DNA of 20,232 nt from a virus: IMG/VR virus record IMGVR_UViG_3300000115_000276, positions 1 through 20,232 of that record, one strand, 5' to 3'. A program made the position numbers and the translations under genes. Below are positions 20,193 through 20,232 of the stretch, piece after piece; the first letter of the stretch is position 1; each line of letters opens with the position of its first letter. The notes below the pieces were generated by a model, which had not been told where the DNA came from, searched no databases, and worked only from the letters and a program-made list of their open reading frames with translations.

Positions 20193-20232
20193 GTATAAAA
20201 ATGCAAAAAAACAAAAAAATATAAAAAGTTTC

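Overview
The window is a block of the late (virion) region of a tailed dsDNA bacteriophage (Caudoviricetes). The DNA is AT-rich and genes are packed almost end to end on the minus strand, with 1 to 8 nt overlaps. Several proteins belong to families I recognise from uncultured marine phages: a capsid-proximal protein with GYKHRWIRES...DNDWM, a tail-type protein starting MAITQAMCTSFK, a basic TKAG...YRRKNPGS protein, and an FNGPVRSENGFE structural protein. The host is probably a marine alphaproteobacterium or similar. That is inference, and nothing here names a host.

Reading in the direction of transcription (right to left), the right end (20.2-17.75 kb) is an accessory cassette. It holds a conserved small acidic protein, a gamma-glutamylcyclotransferase-like (GGCT/AIG2) protein, a possible tiny membrane peptide and a UUCG-loop terminator. 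A regulatory gap of about 400 bp follows, then a glutamine-synthetase-fold amidoligase with its own terminator. The gap contains CCGAT repeats, a GAACAATTGTTC palindrome, a TA/TG microsatellite, a second palindrome and promoter-like boxes. The same CCGAT and GAACAATTGTT elements recur beyond the amidoligase terminator, before the only plus-strand gene (17156-17497). That gene encodes a small beta-strand-rich, probably outer-membrane-barrel-like protein with very different codon use.

From 17073 leftwards runs the virion-assembly array: a 78-aa unknown, a 1242-aa low-complexity protein with an internal 60-residue duplication, the large terminase, two small Gly/Met/Lys-rich proteins, the portal (preceded by a 94-nt potentially structured leader), a Lys-tailed protein, a small helical protein, a GroES-like co-chaperonin, a scaffolding-like protein, a conserved capsid-proximal protein, a second structural protein and the major capsid protein. 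A terminator closes this unit at 4384-4410.

Left of it lie a 54-aa double-membrane-segment protein (holin candidate), two structural proteins, a very basic protein, two related head-tail adaptor-type proteins with a small protein between them, a Rossmann-like protein, a small unknown, and the start of a protein that runs off the left edge. No small terminase, integrase, polymerase, tRNA or CRISPR array was seen.

The most interesting elements are the amidoligase/GGCT cassette, which probably makes or removes a gamma-glutamyl or isopeptide-type conjugate on an unknown target, the four clustered copies of an 11-mer around it, and the foreign-looking plus-strand gene next to it.
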